From Rhizobium sp. R635 (lineage in GTDB: Bacteria; Pseudomonadota; Alphaproteobacteria; Rhizobiales; Rhizobiaceae): DNA of 64,000 nucleotides. Location of the stretch: assembly GCF_002211285.1 (NCBI RefSeq), contig NZ_LOKX01000005.1:62001-126000 (forward strand), read 5' to 3'. Each line of letters opens with the position of its first letter. Positions within the stretch are counted from its first letter, which is position 1. Shown here piece by piece: positions 17,486-25,249 of this stretch. The notes under the pieces are model-generated. The model ran no database searches, was not told where the DNA came from, and worked only from the letters and a program-made list of their open reading frames with translations. A program made the position numbers and the translations under genes.

Positions 17486-18508
17486 ATGACGGACGCCAAG
17501 AGCAGCATCGTGGGGCTGCGGCCACATATCACCGTCATTGGCGTCGGTGGCGGCGGCGGAAATGCGATCAACAACATGATCGCGGAAAATCTGGCCGGCG
17601 TCGAATTCATCGCCGCAAACACGGATGCGCAGGTGCTGGCCACGTCGAAGGCCTCCCGGCGCATTCAGCTCGGGGCACAGGTGACCGAAGGGCTCGGCGC
17701 GGGTTCGCTGCCGGAAGTCGGCCGTGCGGCCGCCGAGGAATCGCTCGACGAGATCATGGATCATTTGAGCGGCTCGCACATGTGCTTCGTCACCGCCGGC
17801 ATGGGCGGCGGCACGGGAACGGGTGCGGCAGCGGTGATCGCCCGCGCGGCCCGCGACGCGGGCATCCTGACGGTCGGCGTCGTCACCAAGCCATTTTCCT
17901 TCGAAGGCAACCGCCGCATGCGGACGGCTGAGGTCGGCATCGAGGCGCTGCGTCAGGCGGCCGATACCGTCATCGTCATTCCAAACCAGAACCTCTTCCG
18001 CATCGCCGACGCGAAAACCACCTTCGCCGATGCCTTCATGACCGCCGACCGCGTGCTCTATTCCGGCGTCGGCTGCATTACCGATCTCATCGTCAAGGAA
18101 GGCCTGATCAACCTCGATTTCGCCGATGTGAAGTCGGTGATGCGCGGCATGGGCCGGGCCATGATGGGCACGGGCGAAGCCTCGGGCGAAAGCCGTGCGA
18201 TGAAGGCGGCGGAAGGGGCAATCGCAAACCCGCTGCTCGACGATCTCTCGATGAAGGGCGCCAAGGGCGTGCTGATTTCGATTTCGGGCGGCTCCGACAT
18301 GACGCTGTTCGAAGTCGACGAGGCGGCGAGCCGCATTCGCGACGAAGTCCAGGCGGACGCCGAAATCGTCGTCGGCGCAATCTTCGACCGCGGCCTCGAC
18401 GGCAGGTTCCGTGTCTCGGTCGTGGCGACCGGCCTGGAAGGCCACGCCTATGACGCCATGCCCGGCGTCGCCCCTGAAGGCGTGCAGGTGCCGCGCATAT
18501 TGCAGTAA
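17486..18508 (+). CDS. ftsZ2: FtsZ2, tail-less FtsZ homologue
   Basis: A tubulin-like GTPase of about 340 residues. It has the FtsZ N-terminal [14 protein letters not shown], the tubulin signature [11 protein letters not shown], the synergy segment with FADAFM, and [10 protein letters not shown]. It ends shortly after [13 protein letters not shown]. The long linker and the conserved C-terminal peptide that binds FtsA/ZipA/SepF are absent, as in the FtsZ2 described in Sinorhizobium meliloti. The start at 17486 is chosen for its distance from AAGGAG (17474-17479); the ATGs at 17483 and 17465 are also in frame. It sits 42 bases before an L,D-transpeptidase gene. Confidence 0.88.
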   Translation: MTDAKSSIVGLRPHITVIGVGGGGGNAINNMIAENLAGVEFIAANTDAQVLATSKASRRIQLGAQVTEGLGAGSLPEVGRAAAEESLDEIMDHLSGSHMCFVTAGMGGGTGTGAAAVIARAARDAGILTVGVVTKPFSFEGNRRMRTAEVGIEALRQAADTVIVIPNQNLFRIADAKTTFADAFMTADRVLYSGVGCITDLIVKEGLINLDFADVKSVMRGMGRAMMGTGEASGESRAMKAAEGAIANPLLDDLSMKGAKGVLISISGGSDMTLFEVDEAASRIRDEVQADAEIVVGAIFDRGLDGRFRVSVVATGLEGHAYDAMPGVAPEGVQVPRILQ

Positions 18509-18550
18509 CGCCTTGTGGAACAACTAGCACCGGCGATCATTTGATGGTTC

Positions 18551-19528
18551 ATGAAAACTGTCATATCGGTCGCAACGCTGGCTTTGCTTTTCTCCCTCGA
18601 CACGGCGGATGCGCTGGAGCTGTCGCCGGAGGCCGTCAACACGGCCTCCCTTGCTTCGCTCGCAGCCGAGCGTCCGCAGAAACCGTCGCCGGACCCTGAC
18701 CCGGCGATCGTGCGCCTGCAGGTGCTTCTCGACCGCGCGGGCTCCTCTCCCGGCGTGATCGACGGCCTCTATGGTGAGAATGTCGGCAAGGCCTTGGCCG
18801 GCTTCGAGGCGATGAACAAGCTCCCCTCCGATGGAAAACTGGACCCGGAGGTGATCGGCCGGCTGGAAAACGGCGCGCCCATCGTCGAAAGCTACGTCGT
18901 GACCAAGGAGGATGCCGCCGGTCTCGTCGACCGTATCCCCGAAGATTACGGGGAAAAGGCGGAGATGGCGAGCATGGGCTATACCAGCGTGGCCGAGAAG
19001 CTGTCGGAGCGCTTCCATATGGATATCGACCTGATGAAGGCGCTCAATCCCGCTTCGGATTTTGCGCCGGGCAAGACCATCCAAGTCGTGGCGACGGGCG
19101 CGCCGAGAGAGGGAAAAGTCAAGCGCATCGAGGTGAACGGCAGGAGCGGGCAGGTGCTGGCCTATGGCAACGACGGCGCGCTGCTTGCGGCCTATCCGGC
19201 AACGGTCGGCAGCAAAGACAATCCTTCACCCAGCGGCACGCACAAGGTCAAAGGCGTCGCCCGCATGCCGGTCTACCGATATGATCCGAAGGTGAATTTC
19301 AAGCAGGGCAAGAACAACAAGGTCCTGACGATCCCCAAGGGACCAAACGGGCCGGTCGGCAGCGTCTGGATCGACCTGACCGAGCCGACCTACGGCATTC
19401 ACGGCACGCCCGATCCCGAACTGATCGACAAGGTGGCTTCGCATGGCTGCGTCCGCCTGACCAACTGGGATGCCGAAGAGCTTGCCGGGATGGTGAAGCC
19501 GGGTGTCGTGGTCAGATTCACCGACTGA
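18551..19528 (+). CDS. L,D-transpeptidase (YkuD) with peptidoglycan-binding domain
   Basis: A periplasmic cell-wall enzyme of 325 residues that forms 3-3 cross-links in peptidoglycan or attaches proteins to it. It has a Sec signal (about 1-22), a PG_binding_1 domain (50-105, RLQVLLDRAG...DGLYGEN), a LysM-like segment (144-180) and a YkuD domain (about 192-324). The catalytic motif is SHGCVRLTNW with Cys300, and His284 lies in IHGTP. Rhizobiales rely heavily on L,D-cross-links for polar growth, which makes the adjacency to ftsZ2 noteworthy. Confidence 0.9.
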   Translation: MKTVISVATLALLFSLDTADALELSPEAVNTASLASLAAERPQKPSPDPDPAIVRLQVLLDRAGSSPGVIDGLYGENVGKALAGFEAMNKLPSDGKLDPEVIGRLENGAPIVESYVVTKEDAAGLVDRIPEDYGEKAEMASMGYTSVAEKLSERFHMDIDLMKALNPASDFAPGKTIQVVATGAPREGKVKRIEVNGRSGQVLAYGNDGALLAAYPATVGSKDNPSPSGTHKVKGVARMPVYRYDPKVNFKQGKNNKVLTIPKGPNGPVGSVWIDLTEPTYGIHGTPDPELIDKVASHGCVRLTNWDAEELAGMVKPGVVVRFTD

Positions 19529-19534
19529 TCCGGA

Positions 19535-19640
19535 CTAAAGCGCGTCGCGATCTTTCAGATTCGCTCCTTGCGCTTTAGGTCCTTGTTTTACGCATGTCGT
19601 TGCCGCAAACCCGCTGCACACTTTTGCGCGACATGCTTTA
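19535..19640 (+). repeat. RIME-like intergenic repeat, copy B
   Basis: The second copy of the element at 2373-2480, in the same orientation. It starts CTAAAGCGCG, carries the matching GCGCTTTAG arm, then CGCATGTCGTTG, CCGCTGCACACTTTTGCG and a terminal CGACATGC arm. It lies between the L,D-transpeptidase gene and the convergent FAD-oxidase gene, and its last bases include that gene's stop codon (19638-19640). Its two palindromes could act as a bidirectional transcript end. Confidence 0.75.
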
Positions 19641-20963
19641 AAAATCAGCGACTTTGCCCCAGGCCGATCTCTTGAAGCGGTCGGGATGATAGGGCTTGGG
19701 ATCGACGATCGGTGCGTCGCCGCTGACGATATCGGCGATCAGATGGCCGGCACCGGGGCCGATGCCGAAGCCATGGCCGCTGAAGCCGGCGGCGAGGATG
19801 AAGCCGGGGATCGAGGTGATTTCGCCGATCCCGGGCACGCCGTCCGGCGTGCTGTCGACATAACCGGCCCAGGCGGCGGTGATCTGCGTCGTCCTGAGAT
19901 CGGGCAGGAGCTCAAGGGCGCGCGCATGGGTGCGCTCGATCGTCGGCCGATCGACCTTCGGATCTAGAATGCGCATGCGTTCCATCGGTGTCGGCGCGTC
20001 CAGCCGCCACCGCCGCAAGGTCTCGTGGCCGGACCTTGCGCCCTCCAATCCACCGGGCGCGAGGCTGCGCCAGCGCCGGATGAACATCGGCAGAAACTGC
20101 GGCGCGTAGCGGAATTGCTGCGGCGTCAGGTCGACGCGGCCGCCGCCGCTGATGGCGAGCGTATAGCCGCCGTCGCCGCGGCGCGTGGCAGAGACGGCGG
20201 AGGTGTGCAGGGCATCCGGCAGCGCAGCGGCAGGCGCCGAAACCGAAAGGATCGACGAACGGATAGACGCCTGGGGAAAGCGGATGCCGAGCTGATGGCA
20301 GAAGGAGGAGGCCCAGGCGCCGCCGGCGAGAACCGCGATGCGGGTGCGAATGGTGCCGTGCTCGGTGACGACGGCGGAAAGACGCCCGCCTTCGGTCTCG
20401 ATGCCGCGGGCGGCACAGGATTGGCGCACCGTGCCGCCAAGTTTCAGGATCGCGCGCGCCACGGCCGGAGCCGCACTCGCCGGGTCGGCCGTCCCGTCGG
20501 TCGGGGAAAAGACGCCGCCCTTCCAGGCTTTGCCCGTCGCACGGCCGCGCTCGGTTGCCTCTGCACCGTCGAGCATATGGGTGGTGACGCCGGCTGTGCG
20601 GGCAAAGTCGCGCCAGCGCGCCCAGCCGGCCAGTTCTTCCTCGCTGTTGCTCAGATAGAAAAGCCCGCAGCGGCGAAAGCCGGTCTCTTCGCCGGACTCT
20701 GCCGAAAAACGCTCCCAGAGATCGAGGCTTTTCGTCGCCATCGGCAGCTCCCGCGCATCGCGGTTCTGCTGGCGGCACCAGCCCCAGTTCCGGCTCGACT
20801 GTTCCGCGCCGATCCGGCCCTTCTCTACGAGAACGACCTTGAGGCCGCGAAGCGCCATATAATATGCCGTGAAGACACCGATGATCCCGCCGCCGATCAC
20901 CACGGCATCGGCAGCCGCAGGCAGCTTCAGGGGTGACTCAACGAATTTCAGCGGTGCCGGCAT
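19638..20963 (-). CDS. FAD-dependent amino acid/amine oxidoreductase (DadA/DAO family)
   Basis: A flavoprotein of 441 residues of the D-amino-acid dehydrogenase / glycine-sarcosine oxidase superfamily. The Rossmann FAD motif is AVVIGGGIIGVFTAYYMALR near residue 20, with the ribose-binding Glu in VVLVEKG. A C-terminal GFSGHGFGIGPGAGHLIAD segment closes the FAD site. It likely deaminates a D- or N-methyl amino acid. The start at 20963 has GGAGAA before it; the upstream open frame as far as 21662 is antisense to the Lrp gene and is not coding. It is transcribed divergently from the Lrp-type regulator, which probably controls it. Confidence 0.88.
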   Translation of the reverse strand: MPAPLKFVESPLKLPAAADAVVIGGGIIGVFTAYYMALRGLKVVLVEKGRIGAEQSSRNWGWCRQQNRDARELPMATKSLDLWERFSAESGEETGFRRCGLFYLSNSEEELAGWARWRDFARTAGVTTHMLDGAEATERGRATGKAWKGGVFSPTDGTADPASAAPAVARAILKLGGTVRQSCAARGIETEGGRLSAVVTEHGTIRTRIAVLAGGAWASSFCHQLGIRFPQASIRSSILSVSAPAAALPDALHTSAVSATRRGDGGYTLAISGGGRVDLTPQQFRYAPQFLPMFIRRWRSLAPGGLEGARSGHETLRRWRLDAPTPMERMRILDPKVDRPTIERTHARALELLPDLRTTQITAAWAGYVDSTPDGVPGIGEITSIPGFILAAGFSGHGFGIGPGAGHLIADIVSGDAPIVDPKPYHPDRFKRSAWGKVADF

Positions 20964-21182
20964 GGGGTATTCTCCGTTTACGGCGTAATCTAGCGAGAAT
21001 TGCTGATGCTGCGTTGCCGGAGTTCGGCCGGCCGGCAGCACAACATGCCGTCTTGCGGGAAGTGCACAGAGGCTTGTGCTTCGCGGCAGCTCGCAAAACG
21101 AAATAGACAGGCAGGGGCAATGTGTTACCTTCGATGAAAGCTGTTGGACAGCATAATCTGCTGTAACCCGAATAGGTGCTTC

Positions 21183-21659
21183 GTGAAACTCGATCGAATC
21201 GACGTCAAGATCCTCCACGAACTGCAGAAGAATGGGCGCATCACCAATGTGGAACTGGCCGATCTCGTGGCGCTCTCCCCGAGCCCGTGCCTGATGCGCG
21301 TGAAGAAGCTGCAGGCGGAAGGTTATATCGAAGGTTATTCGGCCCAGATCAACGTCGGCAAGCTTGGCCAGACGCTGACCGTCTTTACCGAAATCACCCT
21401 GAAGAACCACCGGCAGATCGATTTTGCCCGCTTCCTCGCGGCGATCGAAAAGGTCGAGCAGGTCATCGAATGCCATCTCGTTTCCGGCGGCTACGACTAT
21501 CTCGTCAAATTCGTCACCTCGGGGATCGGTGAATACCAGACGATCATGGAGCGCCTCACGGATATGGACGTCGGCATCGACAAATATTTCAGCTTCGTCG
21601 TGCTGAAATCGCCGATCGTCAGGGCGCATATGCCGCTGACGAGCCTGTTTCCGCTTTAG
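21183..21659 (+). CDS. Lrp/AsnC-family transcriptional regulator
   Basis: A regulator of 158 residues with an N-terminal helix-turn-helix (KLDRIDVKILHELQKNGRIT, then LSPSPCLMRVKKLQ) and a C-terminal RAM amino-acid-sensing domain (SGGYDYLVKF). The start is taken as GTG 21183, matching the usual MKLDRID family start with AGGTG upstream; an in-frame ATG at 21144 adds 13 atypical residues. The divergent FAD oxidase is the likely target, with an amino acid substrate as effector, as in other Lrp/dehydrogenase pairs. Confidence 0.87.
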   Translation: MKLDRIDVKILHELQKNGRITNVELADLVALSPSPCLMRVKKLQAEGYIEGYSAQINVGKLGQTLTVFTEITLKNHRQIDFARFLAAIEKVEQVIECHLVSGGYDYLVKFVTSGIGEYQTIMERLTDMDVGIDKYFSFVVLKSPIVRAHMPLTSLFPL

Positions 21660-21675
21660 CACGCCGCCACACGAA

Positions 21676-21693
21676 CCCTCAGCGTACTGAGGG
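21676..21693. terminator. Bidirectional hairpin between convergent genes
   Basis: CCCTCAG (21676-21682) and CTGAGGG (21687-21693) form a 7-bp perfect stem with a CGTA loop, midway between the Lrp stop and the ABC ATPase stop. No long T run on either side. Confidence 0.5.
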
Positions 21694-21705
21694 CCGGCCT
21701 GTGTC

Positions 21706-23361
21706 TCACCCTCTGCTATAGGCGCGCACCAGTTCCGGATCCTGCGTCAGCCCGTCGAGCCAGGCCGGATCGAGCTTCGGCACCGAGGAGAAGAGCAGCT
21801 GGGAGTAGGGGTGCTGCGCCGCCTTGATCTTCTCGGGCGTGATTTCCTCGACCTTCCTGCCGTCATACATCACGACGATCTCGTCGCAGATCGCCTCGAC
21901 CACCGAAAGATCGTGGCTGATGAAGATGTAGGAGAGGCCGAGTTCGCGCTGCAATTCCTTGAGCAGATCGATCACGGCGGCTGCGACGACCGTGTCTAGA
22001 GCCGAGGTGATCTCGTCGCAGAGGATCAGTTTCGGATCGGCGGCGAGCGCGCGGGCGAAATTCACGCGCTGTTTCTGCCCGCCCGAAAGCTCTCCCGGCC
22101 GGCGATGGCGAAGGCTGCGCGGCAGGCGGACCATATCAAGCAATTCGTCGATGCGGGCGCTGCGGGCCTTGGCCGCCATGCCATGGTAGAAGACGAGCGG
22201 CCGGTCGAGGATATCCTCGACCGATTTTGCCGGGTTGAGCGCCGTATCGGCATATTGGAAGACGATCTGCATCTGGCGCAGCTGGTCGCGTGAGCGTTCG
22301 CGGGCGCTGTGGCCGAGCTCCTTGCCGTCGAAGACGATCTTGCCGAAGGCGGCGGGCAGGATGCCGGCGATGGTGCGGGCAAGGGTCGACTTGCCGCAGC
22401 CGGATTCGCCGATAATGCCGAGATTGCGGCCTTTCTCGACCTTGAGGCTCACCTGCTGGACGGCACAGACCAAAGGCCGGCCGTCGGCCTGGCGCTGGCC
22501 GTAGCCGGCGACGACGTCCTCGATCGTCAAGAGCGGCGCCGGCAGAGCCTCGCCATCGATTTCGGAATTGCGCGCCTTCGGCTCGAAGGCGGCCAGCAGC
22601 TCGCGGGTATAGGGATGTTTTGCCGCGGTGAGGATCTCTTCCGTCGTGCCGGTCTCCTGGACCTCGCCGCCCTTCAGCACGACGATCCGGTCGGCGATCT
22701 GGGCGACGACGGCAAGATCATGCGAGACGTAGACGCCTGAAATGCCGCCCTTCTTCATCGCCGATTTGAAAGCGCGCAGCACTTCGATCTGCGTCGTCAC
22801 GTCGAGCGCCGTCGTCGGCTCGTCGAAGATCATCAGCTTGGGGTCGCCGATCAGCGCCATCGCTGCCGAAAGGCGCTGCAACTGGCCGCCTGAGACCTGG
22901 TGGGGATAGCGTGTCCCGATGATCTCGGGTTCGGGCAGGGAAAGCGCCCGGAAGAGTTCGACCGCACGGCTTCTCGCTTCGTCGGCCGACATCAGGCCGT
23001 GGATGCGCGTGACCTCGATCACCTGATCCATGATCGTGATGGCTGGGTTGAAGGCGGCGGCCGCCGATTGCGGGACATAGGCGACCTCGGTGCCGCGCAG
23101 CCTGGCGCGCTGCTTTTCGGTAAGTCCGACCATATCCTGGCCGTCGAGCGAAACGCTGCCGCCCGAAATGCGGCAGCCCGGCCGGCAATGGCCCATCAGG
23201 CTGAGCGCGATCGTCGTCTTGCCCGAGCCGCTTTCGCCGATCAGCGCGACGATCTCGCCCTCGGCGATATCGAGGCTGACGCCCCGGATGATTTCGACGC
23301 GGCGGCCGGAATCGGTGGTGGCTTCGACGCGGAGGTCGCGGATTTCGACGAGATTGGTCAT
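21706..23361 (-). CDS. Fused dipeptide ABC transporter ATPase (DppD-DppF in one chain)
   Basis: A protein of 551 residues with two complete ABC ATPase domains that replaces the separate DppD and DppF subunits of a dipeptide/oligopeptide importer. Domain 1 (about 1-265) has Walker A GESGSGKTT, signature VSGGQLQR and Walker B LMIFDEPTTALD. Domain 2 (about 285-545) has GESGCGKST, LSGGQKQRVNFARAL and LILCDEITSALD. The start at 23361 overlaps the permease stop by one base. A much longer open frame upstream is the antisense/out-of-frame shadow of the permease gene and is rejected. It is the last gene of the importer operon. Confidence 0.92.
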   Translation of the reverse strand: MTNLVEIRDLRVEATTDSGRRVEIIRGVSLDIAEGEIVALIGESGSGKTTIALSLMGHCRPGCRISGGSVSLDGQDMVGLTEKQRARLRGTEVAYVPQSAAAAFNPAITIMDQVIEVTRIHGLMSADEARSRAVELFRALSLPEPEIIGTRYPHQVSGGQLQRLSAAMALIGDPKLMIFDEPTTALDVTTQIEVLRAFKSAMKKGGISGVYVSHDLAVVAQIADRIVVLKGGEVQETGTTEEILTAAKHPYTRELLAAFEPKARNSEIDGEALPAPLLTIEDVVAGYGQRQADGRPLVCAVQQVSLKVEKGRNLGIIGESGCGKSTLARTIAGILPAAFGKIVFDGKELGHSARERSRDQLRQMQIVFQYADTALNPAKSVEDILDRPLVFYHGMAAKARSARIDELLDMVRLPRSLRHRRPGELSGGQKQRVNFARALAADPKLILCDEITSALDTVVAAAVIDLLKELQRELGLSYIFISHDLSVVEAICDEIVVMYDGRKVEEITPEKIKAAQHPYSQLLFSSVPKLDPAWLDGLTQDPELVRAYSRG

Positions 23362-24215
23362 CACTCGCTCCGATCGCGGATTTTCTGCGGCAGGTTGTCG
23401 ATCAGCAGATTCACGCTGATCGTGAGGCTGGCGATCGCAAGCGACGGGAACATGACGGCGGGAGCCCCGAAAGGCAGGCCGCCGATGTTTTCGCGAACGA
23501 GCGCACCCCAGTCCGCATAGGGTGGCTGCACGCCGAGCCCCAGGAAGGAGAGGCCGGAGAGCAGGAGAACGATGAAGACGAAGCGCAGCCCGAGATCGGC
23601 CAGCACCGGACCGACGATATTGGGCAGGATTTCCGAGCGGATCAGATAAAGGGTGTTTTCGCCGCGAATGCGGGCGACGGTGATGAAATCCATCGAATTG
23701 ACGTTGACGGCGAGCGCCCGGGCGAAACGATAGGAGCCCGGTATGTAAATCACCGAAAGCGTCAGGATCAGCACCGGGATCGACGATCCCACGGCCGCGA
23801 CCACGACGAGGCCGAAGAGCTTGCCCGGGATGGAATTCATCGCATCGAGGAAGCGCGAAAGCAGGGTATCGAGCCAGCCGCCGGCGACGGCCGCGATCAT
23901 GCCGAGCACGACGCCGCTGAAGCAGGCGATCGTCACCGCCGCGAGCGAGATGCCGACTGTGTAGCGCGCGCCCATCAGAATGCGCGAGAACACGTCGCGG
24001 CCGAGATAATCCGAGCCCATCCAGAATTGCTGGGAGATCGGGCCGAAATAATCGGTATCGACGATCTCGCCGACGGGGTAGGGGATGAGCAGATGCGCGA
24101 AGATCGCGATGAAGGCCCAGAAGAGGATGACGGCAAGCCCGACCAGCCCGACTGGGTTGAAGCGGTAGCCGAGCCGGCGCGTGGCGGCGGGCCGTTGTTG
24201 GATATCGGATGTCAT
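23361..24215 (-). CDS. Dipeptide/oligopeptide ABC transporter permease, DppC type
   Basis: An inner-membrane permease of 284 residues with the N-terminal OppC-type segment and the BPD loop SRFLDAMNSIPGKLFGLVVV. It has about six membrane segments, the first at about 25-48. It overlaps the ATPase start by one base and the DppB-type permease stop by 4 bases, showing coupled translation of the importer core. Confidence 0.92.
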   Translation of the reverse strand: MTSDIQQRPAATRRLGYRFNPVGLVGLAVILFWAFIAIFAHLLIPYPVGEIVDTDYFGPISQQFWMGSDYLGRDVFSRILMGARYTVGISLAAVTIACFSGVVLGMIAAVAGGWLDTLLSRFLDAMNSIPGKLFGLVVVAAVGSSIPVLILTLSVIYIPGSYRFARALAVNVNSMDFITVARIRGENTLYLIRSEILPNIVGPVLADLGLRFVFIVLLLSGLSFLGLGVQPPYADWGALVRENIGGLPFGAPAVMFPSLAIASLTISVNLLIDNLPQKIRDRSE

Positions 24216-25162
24216 CGCAGCCTCGGATTGGAAAGAATGGCGATAATGTCGGCAAGCGTGATCAGGATCAGGTAGCCGAGGCAGAAGATCATCGCGCAGC
24301 TCTGGATCAGCGGCAGGTCGCGCGTGGCGACCGCATCGACCATCAGTTTGGCGATGCCGGGATAGTTGAAGATGGTTTCGACGATGATCACTCCGCCGAG
24401 CAGATAGGAGAGCGACAGCGCGATCGCGTTGACGATCGGGCCAAGCGCGTTGGGAAGCGCGTGCCGCAGCACGATGCGGGTCCGCGACGCGCCTTTCAAA
24501 AGAGCCATCTCGACATAGGGCGTGCTCAGCGTTTCAACGACCGCGGCGCGGGTCATGCGGATCATCTGCGCTGAGACAACGAAGGTCAGCGTGATGACGG
24601 GCATGGCGTAAACGCGCAGCATATCGGCAAGCGAGTGGACTTCATTGGCAAGCGACAGTGCCGGCAGCCAACGGAGATAGACGGCAAAAACCAGCACCGC
24701 CGAGGTCGCCACCATGAATTCCGGCACGGATATGACGCCGATCGTCAGGATCGTCACGATCCGGTCGTAGACCGAGCCGCGCAGCATGGCGGCGGTGATG
24801 CCGAGCGTCAGCGCGATCGGCACTGAGAACAGCGCGGTCACGCCTGCGAGCTTCAGCGTATTGACGAAGCGGCCGCCGATCAGCTGGCTGATCGGCATGT
24901 CGTTGGCATAGGACGTGCCGAGATCGCCCGAAAGCAGGCCGGCGAGCCAGTGAAGGAAGCGCAGGATAGCCGGCTGGTCCAGATGCATGGCCTTGCGCAG
25001 GCCTTCGACGGCTTCCGGCGTCGCCGCCTGCCCGAGCAGGATCGTCGCCGTATCGCCGGGCAGCATGGTCGTGGCGAAAAACACGGCGAAGGAGACGATC
25101 ACCAGTGTGACCAGGGCGATGAGCAACCGGTTCGATATGAGGGACAGCACCTCTTTATTCAT
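24212..25162 (-). CDS. Dipeptide/oligopeptide ABC transporter permease, DppB type
   Basis: An inner-membrane permease of 316 residues with the OppB/DppB layout: a membrane segment near the N-terminus (LLIALVTLVIVSFAVFF), a periplasmic loop, then five membrane segments. The cytoplasmic loop reads LLKGASRTRIVLRHALPNAL. The start at 25162 follows GGGAG; the in-frame extension to 25225 runs into the upstream intergenic region and is unlikely. It forms the channel with the DppC-type protein. Confidence 0.92.
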   Translation of the reverse strand: MNKEVLSLISNRLLIALVTLVIVSFAVFFATTMLPGDTATILLGQAATPEAVEGLRKAMHLDQPAILRFLHWLAGLLSGDLGTSYANDMPISQLIGGRFVNTLKLAGVTALFSVPIALTLGITAAMLRGSVYDRIVTILTIGVISVPEFMVATSAVLVFAVYLRWLPALSLANEVHSLADMLRVYAMPVITLTFVVSAQMIRMTRAAVVETLSTPYVEMALLKGASRTRIVLRHALPNALGPIVNAIALSLSYLLGGVIIVETIFNYPGIAKLMVDAVATRDLPLIQSCAMIFCLGYLILITLADIIAILSNPRLR

Positions 25163-25213
25163 GCGCGCGCTCCCTTCGGCATTCGGCTGAGGATTATAAC
25201 GCAGGGGAAGGCG

Positions 25214-25240
25214 GGCCGGGGACAAATTCAGTCCCCGGCC
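25214..25240 (-). terminator. Hairpin after peptide-binding-protein gene
   Basis: A 10-bp perfect GC-rich stem between GGCCGGGGAC (25214-25223) and GTCCCCGGCC (25231-25240), with a 7-base loop. It lies between the binding-protein stop and the first permease start. It has no T run and probably sets the high binding-protein to permease ratio. Confidence 0.55.
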
Positions 25241-25249
25241 GTTGCTTCC

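Noticed and set aside
20964-21662. N-terminal extension of the FAD oxidoreductase to 21662
   Set aside because: It is antisense to the Lrp gene; the FAD motif lies about 20 residues after the ATG at 20963, which has its own ribosome site.
23362-24255. Extension of the fused ATPase reading frame far upstream
   Set aside because: The added residues are an out-of-frame reading of the DppC-type permease; the real start is the ATG at 23361 that overlaps the permease stop.
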